Below, in pieces: positions 9,147-16,494 of a stretch of 64,000 nt of DNA (the stretch's first letter is position 1; every line of letters begins with the position of its first letter). This stretch comes from Marinobacter litoralis (GTDB lineage: Bacteria; Pseudomonadota; Gammaproteobacteria; Pseudomonadales; Oleiphilaceae). A program made the position numbers and the translations under genes. The notes beneath the pieces were generated by a model. It had not been told where the DNA came from, did not search any database, and worked only from the letters and a program-made list of their open reading frames with translations. Location: assembly GCF_016427555.1 (NCBI RefSeq), contig NZ_JAELVS010000001.1, positions 930,001-994,000 on the forward strand, given 5' to 3'.

Positions 9147-9178
9147 GATTCTGACATAGGGATAACGGGAACACGGAT

Positions 9179-10231
9179 ATGAACATGCCTCTGAAAACTG
9201 AAACGTTGGACACAGTATCGTCGACCAATTGCCAGCCTCGCCAGGAAGCGAAGCTGCCAACCGCTAATGAACTGCGCCAACAGTTTCCTGCCGGTGAGCC
9301 ATTGACCCGGGCCATTGCCGGCTACCGAGAGCAGATTCGCAACGTGCTGAATGGCCAAGACCCGCGCACTCTGATCGTCATCGGGCCTTGCTCGATTCAT
9401 GACGAACAGGCCGCGCTGGACTACGGCACCAAGCTGAAAGCACTGGCGGATGAAGTCAGTGACCGGTTCCTGATTGTGATGCGTGCCTACCTTGAGAAGC
9501 CTCGCACGACAGTGGGCTGGAAGGGACTGTTGTACGACCCGGCCCGTACCGGTGCGGGTGATCTGAATCAGGGCCTGGTGCGTTCCCGTAAATTGCTGCT
9601 GGCTCTGTCTGAGTTGGGGTTGCCGTTGGCCACCGAAGCCTTGAGCCCGTTCGTGATGGATTACCTCGGCGATCTGGTGAGCTGGACTGCTATTGGTGCC
9701 CGCACCACAGAATCACAGATTCACCGAGAACTTGTCAGCGGTTTGCCCATGCCGACCGGTTTCAAGAACGGCACCGACGGTGGCGTGTCTGTGGCGATCA
9801 ACGCCATGAAATCGGCGGCGCACAGCCATCATCATATGGGCATTTCCCACTCGGGCGCGCCGGCGATGATCACCACGGCTGGAAACCCGGATACCCATCT
9901 GGTGCTGCGTGGTGGCCGAGGTGTCACTAACTACGATGAGACAAGCATTGCCCGGGCGGTGAAGGAATTGCAAAGCGCCGGTGTGTCAGCTTCCGTGATG
10001 GTAGATTGCAGTCACGATAACGCCTGCAAACAGGCGGAGCGGCAAGTCGAGATTGCCCGTGAGGTAATGGCTCAGAAGCGCAACGGCAACACCCACATCA
10101 AAGGCCTGATGCTGGAAAGCTTCCTGGCCTTCGGCCGCCAGGATGACGGCGAAGACCTGATTTACGGCTGCTCGATTACTGACCCGTGCCTGGGCTGGGA
10201 GCAGACAGAGGCTCTGATCCGCTCACTGTAG
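9179..10231 (+). CDS. aroG: 3-deoxy-7-phosphoheptulonate synthase (DAHP synthase, class I)
   Basis: A 350-residue enzyme condensing phosphoenolpyruvate with erythrose 4-phosphate, the first step to chorismate and the aromatic amino acids. Visible family marks are GPCSIHD at residues 69-75, an RAYLEKPRTTVGWKG segment with the PEP-binding Arg and Lys, the KNGTDGG loop, and metal-ligand regions SHSG and VDCSHDNACK. Length matches AroF/AroG/AroH of enterics. Which amino acid inhibits it cannot be told with certainty from sequence, so the gene symbol is a family label. Expression is likely controlled by the attenuator directly upstream. The last 56 bases overlap the convergent exporter gene. Confidence 0.93.
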   Translation: MNMPLKTETLDTVSSTNCQPRQEAKLPTANELRQQFPAGEPLTRAIAGYREQIRNVLNGQDPRTLIVIGPCSIHDEQAALDYGTKLKALADEVSDRFLIVMRAYLEKPRTTVGWKGLLYDPARTGAGDLNQGLVRSRKLLLALSELGLPLATEALSPFVMDYLGDLVSWTAIGARTTESQIHRELVSGLPMPTGFKNGTDGGVSVAINAMKSAAHSHHHMGISHSGAPAMITTAGNPDTHLVLRGGRGVTNYDETSIARAVKELQSAGVSASVMVDCSHDNACKQAERQVEIAREVMAQKRNGNTHIKGLMLESFLAFGRQDDGEDLIYGCSITDPCLGWEQTEALIRSL

Positions 10232-10847
10232 AGAACAGAAGCTGCCCGGCCAGCAGCACCAATACTCCGCCCATGACCCTGTCGAGCCAGTGTCCGAACC
10301 GGTTGAATCCCCGGCGGACACGGGGGTGGGTGAAGAACAACGCCACCAAGGTAAACCACAAGCCGGTGGCCACTGCCATATAAAGGCCGTAGCCGGCCTG
10401 AAGCAGTACGGGCGTGCCCGGGTTGATAACCACGGAAAACAACGATACGAAAAACAGCGTTGCTTTCGGGTTAAGCACATTGGTCAGAAAACCGAGGCGA
10501 AACGCGCCCCAGCCCGATTGTACCTTTCCATTCTTCGCTTCTACGTGAATGCCGCCGGGTTTGGCCCGCAGGCAATGCCAGGCAATCCACAACAAATACA
10601 GCGCACCAATGACTTTCAGCACGGTAAACAGCATCACCGATTGCTGGATGATCAACCCGATGCCCAGCAACGAATAGCCAACGTGTAGCAAAATCCCCAG
10701 GCCGATACCCACGGCACTGAGCAGTGCGTTCCGGCGAGTCTGAGTGATCGCCTGACGCAACATCACGGCAAAATCCGGCCCCGGGCTGGCAACTGCCAAC
10801 AGGTGAATCAACGCCACGGTAAGAAATTCCAGCCAGTAATCCTGCAC
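10176..10847 (-). CDS. LysE/RhtB family amino-acid exporter
   Basis: A 223-residue membrane protein with five to six hydrophobic segments. The family's N-terminal signature (ASPGPDFAVMLRQAITQTRRNALLSAVGIGLG) spans residues about 20-50, and LNPKATLFFVSLFS lies in the middle. RhtB/LysE proteins export amino acids such as homoserine, threonine or lysine by proton exchange. The C-terminal 18 codons overlap the 3' end of the DAHP synthase gene tail to tail. That is unusual but plausible, since the frame continues with no earlier stop. The substrate is unknown, and the nearness to an aromatic biosynthesis gene is only suggestive. Confidence 0.87.
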   Translation of the reverse strand: MQDYWLEFLTVALIHLLAVASPGPDFAVMLRQAITQTRRNALLSAVGIGLGILLHVGYSLLGIGLIIQQSVMLFTVLKVIGALYLLWIAWHCLRAKPGGIHVEAKNGKVQSGWGAFRLGFLTNVLNPKATLFFVSLFSVVINPGTPVLLQAGYGLYMAVATGLWFTLVALFFTHPRVRRGFNRFGHWLDRVMGGVLVLLAGQLLFSTVSGSEPLSAPSPGTGQ

Positions 10848-10983
10848 CTGTTGTCTCCATCTTAGTGAAAGCCGAAAGCATAGGGAGATTTTTTATCGTT
10901 TTCACCTATCATGGGTCAATAAGCTTCTATACTCGAAGCGTAAGTTATAGAAAAATCAGTGAAATGTTGGTTGAGGAGGCCTG

Positions 10984-12423
10984 ATGGAAAAGCGTGAAGT
11001 CGATGTGGCCATTATCGGTGCCGGCACCGCCGGTATGGTGGCTTACCAACGGGCACGAAAGAAAACTGACAAGGTGTTGCTGATTGAAGGTAAACAATAC
11101 GGCACCACCTGCGCGCGGGTAGGCTGCATGCCCAGCAAATTGCTGATTGCCGCTGCCGAAAGTGCTCACAACGTCGGGCGGGCTGGCCAGTTCGGGGTGC
11201 AGGTGGGTGACATCCATATCGACGGTCGGCAAGTGATGGAGCGGGTGCGCACAGAGCGTGACCGGTTTGTGCAGTCGGTGGTCCGGTCCATGGAGAATCA
11301 ACCGGAAGCGCAGCGTTTGATCGGGCACGCCCGATTCGTGGGCCCGCACCGGCTGGTGGTGGGTGAGCACACTGAGGTCATCGCAGATCGCATCGTAATC
11401 GCGACGGGCTCTCGGCCGAATGTTCCCAAGATGTTTAGCGATGCGAAAGATCGCTTGGTGGTGAACGACGACATCTTCAGCTGGGACGATTTGCCGGAAT
11501 CGGTTGCGGTGTTTGGTCCCGGCATCATTGGGTTGGAGTTAGGTCAGGCATTAAGCCGGCTGGGCGTTCGTATTCGAATGTTTGGTGTTCGTGGTGGAAT
11601 TGGCGGCATTCGCGATGAAAAGATTCGCGACTATGCGTTGAAAACTTTCGGTGATGAATTTCCACTGAGCGCGCAAGCTGAGACCAAACGCATCGAGCGC
11701 ACCGAGCAGGGTGTGCAGATTACGTGGGTAGAAAACGGGCAAGAGCATAAGGAGTCGTTTGAGTATTTGTTGGCGGCGACAGGGCGCCGGCCGAATATCG
11801 ACAACCTTGATATTCAGAATGCCGGTATCGATCTGGATGACCGTGGCATGCCGGACGTCGACCCCAACACCATGCGCTGCGGTGATAGCCATATTTTTCT
11901 GGTCGGCGACGTCAACAACGAGCGCCCTCTACTGCATGAAGCCGCGGACGAAGGCCGCATTGCCGGAGACAACGCCGGCAGCTGGCCTGATGTACGCGCG
12001 GTCATCCGAAAGGCCTCGATGGGAGTGGTATTTACCGATCCCCAGATTGCTTCTGTCGGCTTAAGCATTCACGACGTCGATAAAAAATGCGAGGGCTGTT
12101 TTGCCGTTGGAGAGGTCAGCTTTGAAGATCAGGGCCGCAGTAAGGTGATCGGTAAGAATCGCGGCTTGTTGCGGCTGTACGGCGAACACCGAACCGGATT
12201 GTTTCTGGGTGCCGAGATGTTTGGCCCGGCAGCTGAACACATCGCGCATTTGTTGGCCTGGTGTGTTCAAAAACGGATGACCGTTAGCGAGATGCTGGCG
12301 ATGCCGTTTTACCACCCGGTTATTGAAGAAGGGTTAAGAACCGCCCTGAAAAACCTTCTTTACCATTTGGAGGAAGGGCCGGAAGCGGTCGATGAGTGCA
12401 TGGACTGTGGCCCGGGCAGTTAG
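10984..12423 (+). CDS. Dihydrolipoamide dehydrogenase-like FAD disulfide oxidoreductase
   Basis: A 479-residue class I pyridine nucleotide-disulfide oxidoreductase. It has the FAD-binding GAGTAGM at residues about 12-18, the redox-active pair CARVGC within GTTCARVGCMPSKLL, an NAD(P)-binding GPGIIGLELGQAL segment, and a second FAD motif in HIFLVGDVNNERPLLHEA. The C-terminal dimerisation domain carries the catalytic HPVIEEGLR, equivalent to the family His-Glu dyad. It is not beside 2-oxoacid dehydrogenase genes, so it is probably the stand-alone type often annotated as dihydrolipoyl dehydrogenase. A mercuric- or glutathione-reductase role is unlikely because their specific motifs are missing. 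The C-terminal tail ECMDCGPGS adds two further cysteines. Confidence 0.88.
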   Translation: MEKREVDVAIIGAGTAGMVAYQRARKKTDKVLLIEGKQYGTTCARVGCMPSKLLIAAAESAHNVGRAGQFGVQVGDIHIDGRQVMERVRTERDRFVQSVVRSMENQPEAQRLIGHARFVGPHRLVVGEHTEVIADRIVIATGSRPNVPKMFSDAKDRLVVNDDIFSWDDLPESVAVFGPGIIGLELGQALSRLGVRIRMFGVRGGIGGIRDEKIRDYALKTFGDEFPLSAQAETKRIERTEQGVQITWVENGQEHKESFEYLLAATGRRPNIDNLDIQNAGIDLDDRGMPDVDPNTMRCGDSHIFLVGDVNNERPLLHEAADEGRIAGDNAGSWPDVRAVIRKASMGVVFTDPQIASVGLSIHDVDKKCEGCFAVGEVSFEDQGRSKVIGKNRGLLRLYGEHRTGLFLGAEMFGPAAEHIAHLLAWCVQKRMTVSEMLAMPFYHPVIEEGLRTALKNLLYHLEEGPEAVDECMDCGPGS

Positions 12424-12719
12424 CCCGGGTTTGACACTGGCGACCAGCCGGATTGTGGCGTGGGCTGAAAACGGTTTTCAGCTGAAGTGGTTGAATTCTG
12501 GCTGTGGCGTGCCCACATCTTTTCATGGAAGAAGTAAGCAACGGTATTGATGGCCGGCTCCACCATGGCGATCAACCCACCGATTAAAAGATCGCCGGTT
12601 AACAGGTAAGCGACGGAGAACGCAACGGTGAAGTGAGTGACCGCAAACGTGATGGTTTTCAGCAGCGATTGGTCAACGTGTGATCCGTGATTGTGAACAA
12701 AGTGTTTTAACGCGCTCAT
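12420..12719 (-). CDS. DUF2061 family membrane protein
   Basis: A 99-residue protein with two hydrophobic segments (residues about 22-40 and 43-62). It carries the family pattern SLLKTITFAVTHFTVAFSVAY and GGLIAMVEPAINTVAYFFHEKMW. DUF2061 has no established function. The Gln/Ser/Pro-rich tail after residue 75 is unlike the compact family core and overlaps the last four bases of the convergent flavoprotein gene, so it may reflect read-through of a lost earlier stop. Confidence 0.82.
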   Translation of the reverse strand: MSALKHFVHNHGSHVDQSLLKTITFAVTHFTVAFSVAYLLTGDLLIGGLIAMVEPAINTVAYFFHEKMWARHSQNSTTSAENRFQPTPQSGWSPVSNPG

Positions 12720-12780
12720 GACTTTCTCCGCGAGGATGATGTGTTAACGTCATTACAAGATAAATGAGAGCGTTTCTCAA

Positions 12781-12817
12781 ATAGAATGTTTAAGTGAATT
12801 TGATAGTGCAGGCCTAT
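12781..12817. promoter_or_regulatory. OxyR-like binding site upstream of dps
   Basis: Three of the four OxyR quarter-sites occur at the right 7-base spacing: ATAG (12781-12784), a mismatched AAGT, ATAG (12803-12806) and CTAT (12814-12817). A TTGGCT -35 candidate follows at 12824-12829, where OxyR would contact RNA polymerase. The interior consensus bases match only partly. The site could serve dps or, less likely, the divergent DUF2061 gene. Confidence 0.45.
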
Positions 12818-12942
12818 AGGTTTTTGGCTGAGTTTATGGCCATTCACTATCGATGCGATTGGAGAACTAAACTTCAATAGCGCAACAAATGGGCTTATTG
12901 TCTTAGTTATCGAAAGCCCAAAATAAAACCAGGAGGTTCATC

Positions 12943-13416
12943 ATGGGTAAGAATTTTATCGGTCTTGATACAGCACAAACGCAGAAGCTGGCGGATTCCC
13001 TGAACGGGCTTTTAGCGAACTACCAGATTTTTTACATGAACGTTCGCGGATACCACTGGAACATCAAGGGCGAGAACTTCTTCGAGTTGCACGCAAAATT
13101 CGAAGAACTGTACGACGATTTGCTGCTCAAAATTGATGAGATTGCGGAACGGGTTTTGACTCTGGGCCACGTGCCGGCTCATGCCTACAGCACTTACATC
13201 GAGCAGTCGGAAGTGGTCGAGCGCAAGAACGTCTCTGACGGCAAAGAAGCCGTGACCAATATTGTGGATAGCTTCAGCAAGCTGATCAGCAAACAGCGCG
13301 AGATTCTGAGCCTTGCCGGCGAAGCCGACGACGAAGGTACGTCTGCGCTGATGAGCGATTACATTTCAGAGCAGGAAAAAACAGTCTGGATGTACCGGAG
13401 TTACCTGGGCCACTGA
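12943..13416 (+). CDS. dps: Dps-family ferritin-like DNA protection protein
   Basis: A 157-residue protein of the Dps/miniferritin family, which assembles as a 12-subunit shell that oxidises iron with hydrogen peroxide and protects DNA. The inter-subunit ferroxidase ligands are present: His38, His50, Asp65 and Glu69, with the same 12-15-4 spacing as in E. coli Dps. The N-terminus is short and has few Lys residues, so direct DNA binding may be weak. A strong AGGAGG ribosome binding site precedes the ATG, and an OxyR-like element lies about 130 bases upstream, consistent with peroxide induction. Two intrinsic terminators follow. Confidence 0.93.
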   Translation: MGKNFIGLDTAQTQKLADSLNGLLANYQIFYMNVRGYHWNIKGENFFELHAKFEELYDDLLLKIDEIAERVLTLGHVPAHAYSTYIEQSEVVERKNVSDGKEAVTNIVDSFSKLISKQREILSLAGEADDEGTSALMSDYISEQEKTVWMYRSYLGH

Positions 13417-13442
13417 TTCCGGCGAAACAACGATATCTGAAC

Positions 13443-13469
13443 GGGCGGCTCTTGGAGCCGCCCTTTTTT
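13443..13469 (+). terminator. Intrinsic terminator of dps
   Basis: GGGCGGCTC (13443-13451) pairs with GAGCCGCCC (13455-13463) across a 3-base loop, followed by six T, 27 bases after the dps stop. Confidence 0.9.
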
Positions 13470-13500
13470 ATCTGAGCACTTATCATTTTAATGTCTGATA

Positions 13501-13530
13501 AAACCGCACCTTAACGTGCGGTTTTGTTTT
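13501..13530 (+). terminator. Second intrinsic terminator after dps
   Basis: AAACCGCAC (13501-13509) pairs with GTGCGGTTT (13516-13524), with a T-rich tail on the plus strand and A-rich sequence on the other side. It sits inside the longest possible frame of the next gene, which argues for that gene's later start. Confidence 0.85.
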
Positions 13531-13659
13531 TTCAGGGTGCCGGGTAATAAAAACGGCCTGCCCATATCGCGTTGTAATAGCGCTGTCATACCCCCCCTCC
13601 ATAGTGTCATTCCAGTTGATTCAACACCGATACCGGTGACCACTAATTGGATTCAGAGC

Positions 13660-14322
13660 GTGACGAGATTTACCCGCATTACCTTTTTGACGATTGCCCT
13701 GTTGCCTCTGCCGGCTCTGGCTGAGGTGCAGCTGACGCTTGGGCCTTGTGTGAACGTGCAGGCAGTGCAGGGCAGCGAACAAACCGCCTCCTCCGGTCAG
13801 TCCCTTACGCTGGCTGACGGCACACAGCAGCTGGTGGTGGAGTGCACCACCGAAATCGGTCGGGAAGAGATCCGGGAAACCAGCGATGCCTTTGTTGTGC
13901 GCTTCAGCGCTGAGGACACCGAGCTGAAGCTAAGTGCTCCGGGGATCGATACCCGACATGAAATGGCGAACTTCAACCAACAGGGACGTTGGCAGCTGAC
14001 TGATGGTCAGGGCCGGGCAGTGGCGATCACGACCGATGTGCTTGAGAAAGAGGGCTTTCAGCTGGTGCGGGACTACCCGCAAGAGCTGGCCGCTTATAAC
14101 CGGTCTGGCGCAATTGCGGCGGTGGCTGTGAGAACACAGACCACCGGTGCAGAGCTGCAAATGAACCCAGAAGGGTTATCGCTGGATCCGCAAGCCGATC
14201 CGGATCAGGAAATGGTCAGCAGGATGCTGCGCTACTGGTATCTGAAAGCTGACGAACAAACCCGAAAAGAGTGGGGCAGCTGGGTCGATTCCAGCAACCG
14301 ACAAACACCAAACCAAAAATGA
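13660..14322 (+). CDS. DUF2057 (YccT-like) exported protein
   Basis: A GTG start is chosen at the beginning of a clear signal peptide (FTRITFLTIALLPLPALAE). The frame is open further upstream, but that stretch overlaps a terminator and has no signal-peptide logic. The mature protein of about 200 residues starts VQLTLGPCVNVQAVQG. It includes ADGTQQLVVECTTEIGREE, typical of the DUF2057 family of periplasmic proteins, whose function is not settled. The C-terminal MLRYWYLKADEQTRKEWGSW pattern is also family-like. The next gene, a porin, begins 17 bases later on the same strand, so the two may share a transcript. Confidence 0.8.
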   Translation: MTRFTRITFLTIALLPLPALAEVQLTLGPCVNVQAVQGSEQTASSGQSLTLADGTQQLVVECTTEIGREEIRETSDAFVVRFSAEDTELKLSAPGIDTRHEMANFNQQGRWQLTDGQGRAVAITTDVLEKEGFQLVRDYPQELAAYNRSGAIAAVAVRTQTTGAELQMNPEGLSLDPQADPDQEMVSRMLRYWYLKADEQTRKEWGSWVDSSNRQTPNQK

Positions 14323-14339
14323 ACGTGGAGTTGTAAATA

Positions 14340-15278
14340 ATGAAGAAGCTTCTACTGGCTGTTGCTGTGTCTACTGTTGCTGCAGGTTCTGTAAATGCGG
14401 CGACTGTTTATGAGAAAGATGGTTTTACTTACAAGCTGAACGGTGATTTCCAAGTTCAGTTGCGCAAGAAAATTGGTGACGACACCAATGAGTACGTAGA
14501 TTTTGATGACCTGGAACTGAAGAACTACGTGAGCTACGACTTGGGCAACGATATGAAAGCCTTCGGTCGCCTGGATTTTGATTTCAAGGACCACGCCAAT
14601 GGCAAAGACGTCGATGAGCCGATTGAAGAAGCCTACGTTGGTATCCAGTACGGCGTAACTTCGCTATCCATGGGTAAGCAAAACTTTGCGACTGACGAAT
14701 TCGGCATCGAAGAAGCTTATGAATCGCCGTTGGACGAAGATCAGTTTGACGCCGTAAAAACGGATGGTGACGATACCTTTCGCGTTGATGTAGAACTGGA
14801 CAACGTTTACCTGGTTGCTTCCTACGAACTGGAGGCCGAGGACAAAGGCGGCATCACCGGCGAGTTCTTTGATTTGTTTGCCTCTACGGAAATTGCCGGC
14901 CTGGAACTGGCTGCTGCCTACCAGCGTAATACGCCCATTGGTCAGGACGACAAAGATACATGGGGGCTGAGTGCCGGTTACGACTTCGGTATGTTTGGTC
15001 TGGCCGCTGACTACAGTGTCACCGATGACAGCAACACGGACCTTGAGACGACGTTGTACAACATTGCAGCGACCGTCGACGTTACTAGCACCACTGCTGT
15101 GGCACTCGGCATGCAGAATCAGGAAGAAGACAAGAGCGACGACGTGACGGCCTGGTACGCGAACGTGACCTACAAATTCCCGACGGCCAAGAACGTCAGC
15201 GTGTTTGCTGAAATTGCTGACACCGATGAAGACGATACTGACATGGGCTTCCTTGCCGGTATGCGTGTGAAGTTCTAA
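14340..15278 (+). CDS. Acidic Gram-negative porin
   Basis: A 312-residue outer-membrane beta-barrel. The signal peptide (MKKLLLAVAVSTVAAGSVNA) is followed by alternating amphipathic strands and a C-terminal Phe (GFLAGMRVKF), the BamA-recognition hallmark. It matches the general trimeric porin family (gram-neg_porins), with the GxxT-SLSMGKQNF strand that precedes the constriction-loop region. Asp and Glu are unusually frequent throughout (for example TDEDDTDMG), as expected of a surface protein facing salty water. It would pass small hydrophilic solutes. A strong bidirectional terminator follows. Confidence 0.9.
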   Translation: MKKLLLAVAVSTVAAGSVNAATVYEKDGFTYKLNGDFQVQLRKKIGDDTNEYVDFDDLELKNYVSYDLGNDMKAFGRLDFDFKDHANGKDVDEPIEEAYVGIQYGVTSLSMGKQNFATDEFGIEEAYESPLDEDQFDAVKTDGDDTFRVDVELDNVYLVASYELEAEDKGGITGEFFDLFASTEIAGLELAAAYQRNTPIGQDDKDTWGLSAGYDFGMFGLAADYSVTDDSNTDLETTLYNIAATVDVTSTTAVALGMQNQEEDKSDDVTAWYANVTYKFPTAKNVSVFAEIADTDEDDTDMGFLAGMRVKF

Positions 15279-15334
15279 GCAACACTTCCAAAACGCCAGC
15301 CGTGGCCACACCAACGGTTGGTGCGAGGAAAAAC

Positions 15335-15362
15335 AAAGGCCGGGCACTATTGCCCGGCCTTT
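15335..15362. terminator. Bidirectional intrinsic terminator
   Basis: AAAGGCCGGGCA (15335-15346) and TGCCCGGCCTTT (15351-15362) form a perfect 12-bp stem with a 4-base loop, between the convergent porin and flavin-reductase genes. Confidence 0.9.
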
Positions 15363-15369
15363 GTGTATT

Positions 15370-16494
15370 TTACACCGCGATCTGCAGCGGCGGTATCTGC
15401 TGATGCAGGAACCAATTTTCCGTCACTACTTTCTGGGTAAACCAGTGTGAGCGCATCAAAGTGCTGGCAAGGGATCGTTTGAGCCAATCCGGCATTTCGA
15501 AGGCGGTTTCCCGTTCATTGGAGCGGTGGCCAAAGCGTTTGGCGATCTGCTCGCCATAGTGGCGAAGAGATAAGGCGGAGTAATCCGGTGCATCAAGAAT
15601 GACTTGGGCCGCAATCAATGCGGATTCAATGGCGGGGCGAATACCTTCCCCGCTTTGGGTATACGCCAACCCCGCCGCATCGCCCACCAATAATACCCCG
15701 TCATCGACCAGTGGCCGTCCGGCGTGGTCATACAACAAATAAGCATGGCCTTTGAAACGGTCGGGCAAATCACCGGGAATGCGGCCAGCTTGTTTCATTT
15801 CCTGAACAAACTCCTCCAGATGATCGGTGAGCTTGTGGTTGTCTTCGCGTCCCAGGCCGATGTTCAGAAAGTTGCCTTTTCTGAATACCCAGGCATAACC
15901 TTTGAGATCGCGGCAGAACCAAAGTTCCGGTGTGTCGCCCCGAGCTTCGCAGGCTTTGGCTTGCGCCGGGGTCATTTCGAATTCCACTTCTTTGGCGGCT
16001 ACGACGGTTTCATGTTTGCCCGGGCCCGAACCGATCTGCTTGGCTACCGGGCAAAAGTGGCCTCCTGCCCCGACCAGCAGCGGCGCTTGCCATTGTCCGT
16101 TTATCAGCCAAAGGTTGTTTTCGCGGACGATGGATTTTACCGGAGTGCCCAGTTGTTTGCGGGATTGGACCCGGTCCAGCAGATAGGCATCAAATTCGTA
16201 GCGCCGGATGCCATAGCTGACCACGCCGCCGTGGCAGTTTTCCACCGGGCTCTGGCCCATCATGCCGATCCGGAACCGGCTGATGGATTGCAGCGTTCGG
16301 TGTTGGCGGTAATCGTTGATATCAATATCGAGGCTTTCAAGAACCGCCGGTGTTACCCAGCCAGCGCAGGTTTTGTCTCTGGGAAACGACGCCTTATCAA
16401 GGAGCAAAACGTTCTTGCCGGCATTTTCCAGAGCATGGGTGAGGGTGGAGCCGGCTGGGCCTGCGCCCACGACGATGACATCGAAGGTATCCAT
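15370..16494 (-). CDS. Geranylgeranyl-reductase-family FAD oxidoreductase
   Basis: A 374-residue flavoprotein of the GGR/p-hydroxybenzoate hydroxylase-like superfamily. The Rossmann FAD motif VVGAGPAGS is at residues 8-16, the family's KTCAGWVTP (usually K.CGG) at about 41-49, and the second FAD motif VLLVGDAAGLAYTQSGEGIRPA at about 270-290. Members reduce isolated C=C bonds in isoprenoids or halogenate/oxidise other substrates. The start overlaps the stop of the CFA-synthase-like gene by one base, so the two are coupled. An acyl-chain substrate is therefore a reasonable guess. No isoprenoid or chlorophyll genes are near. Confidence 0.82.
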   Translation of the reverse strand: MDTFDVIVVGAGPAGSTLTHALENAGKNVLLLDKASFPRDKTCAGWVTPAVLESLDIDINDYRQHRTLQSISRFRIGMMGQSPVENCHGGVVSYGIRRYEFDAYLLDRVQSRKQLGTPVKSIVRENNLWLINGQWQAPLLVGAGGHFCPVAKQIGSGPGKHETVVAAKEVEFEMTPAQAKACEARGDTPELWFCRDLKGYAWVFRKGNFLNIGLGREDNHKLTDHLEEFVQEMKQAGRIPGDLPDRFKGHAYLLYDHAGRPLVDDGVLLVGDAAGLAYTQSGEGIRPAIESALIAAQVILDAPDYSALSLRHYGEQIAKRFGHRSNERETAFEMPDWLKRSLASTLMRSHWFTQKVVTENWFLHQQIPPLQIAV

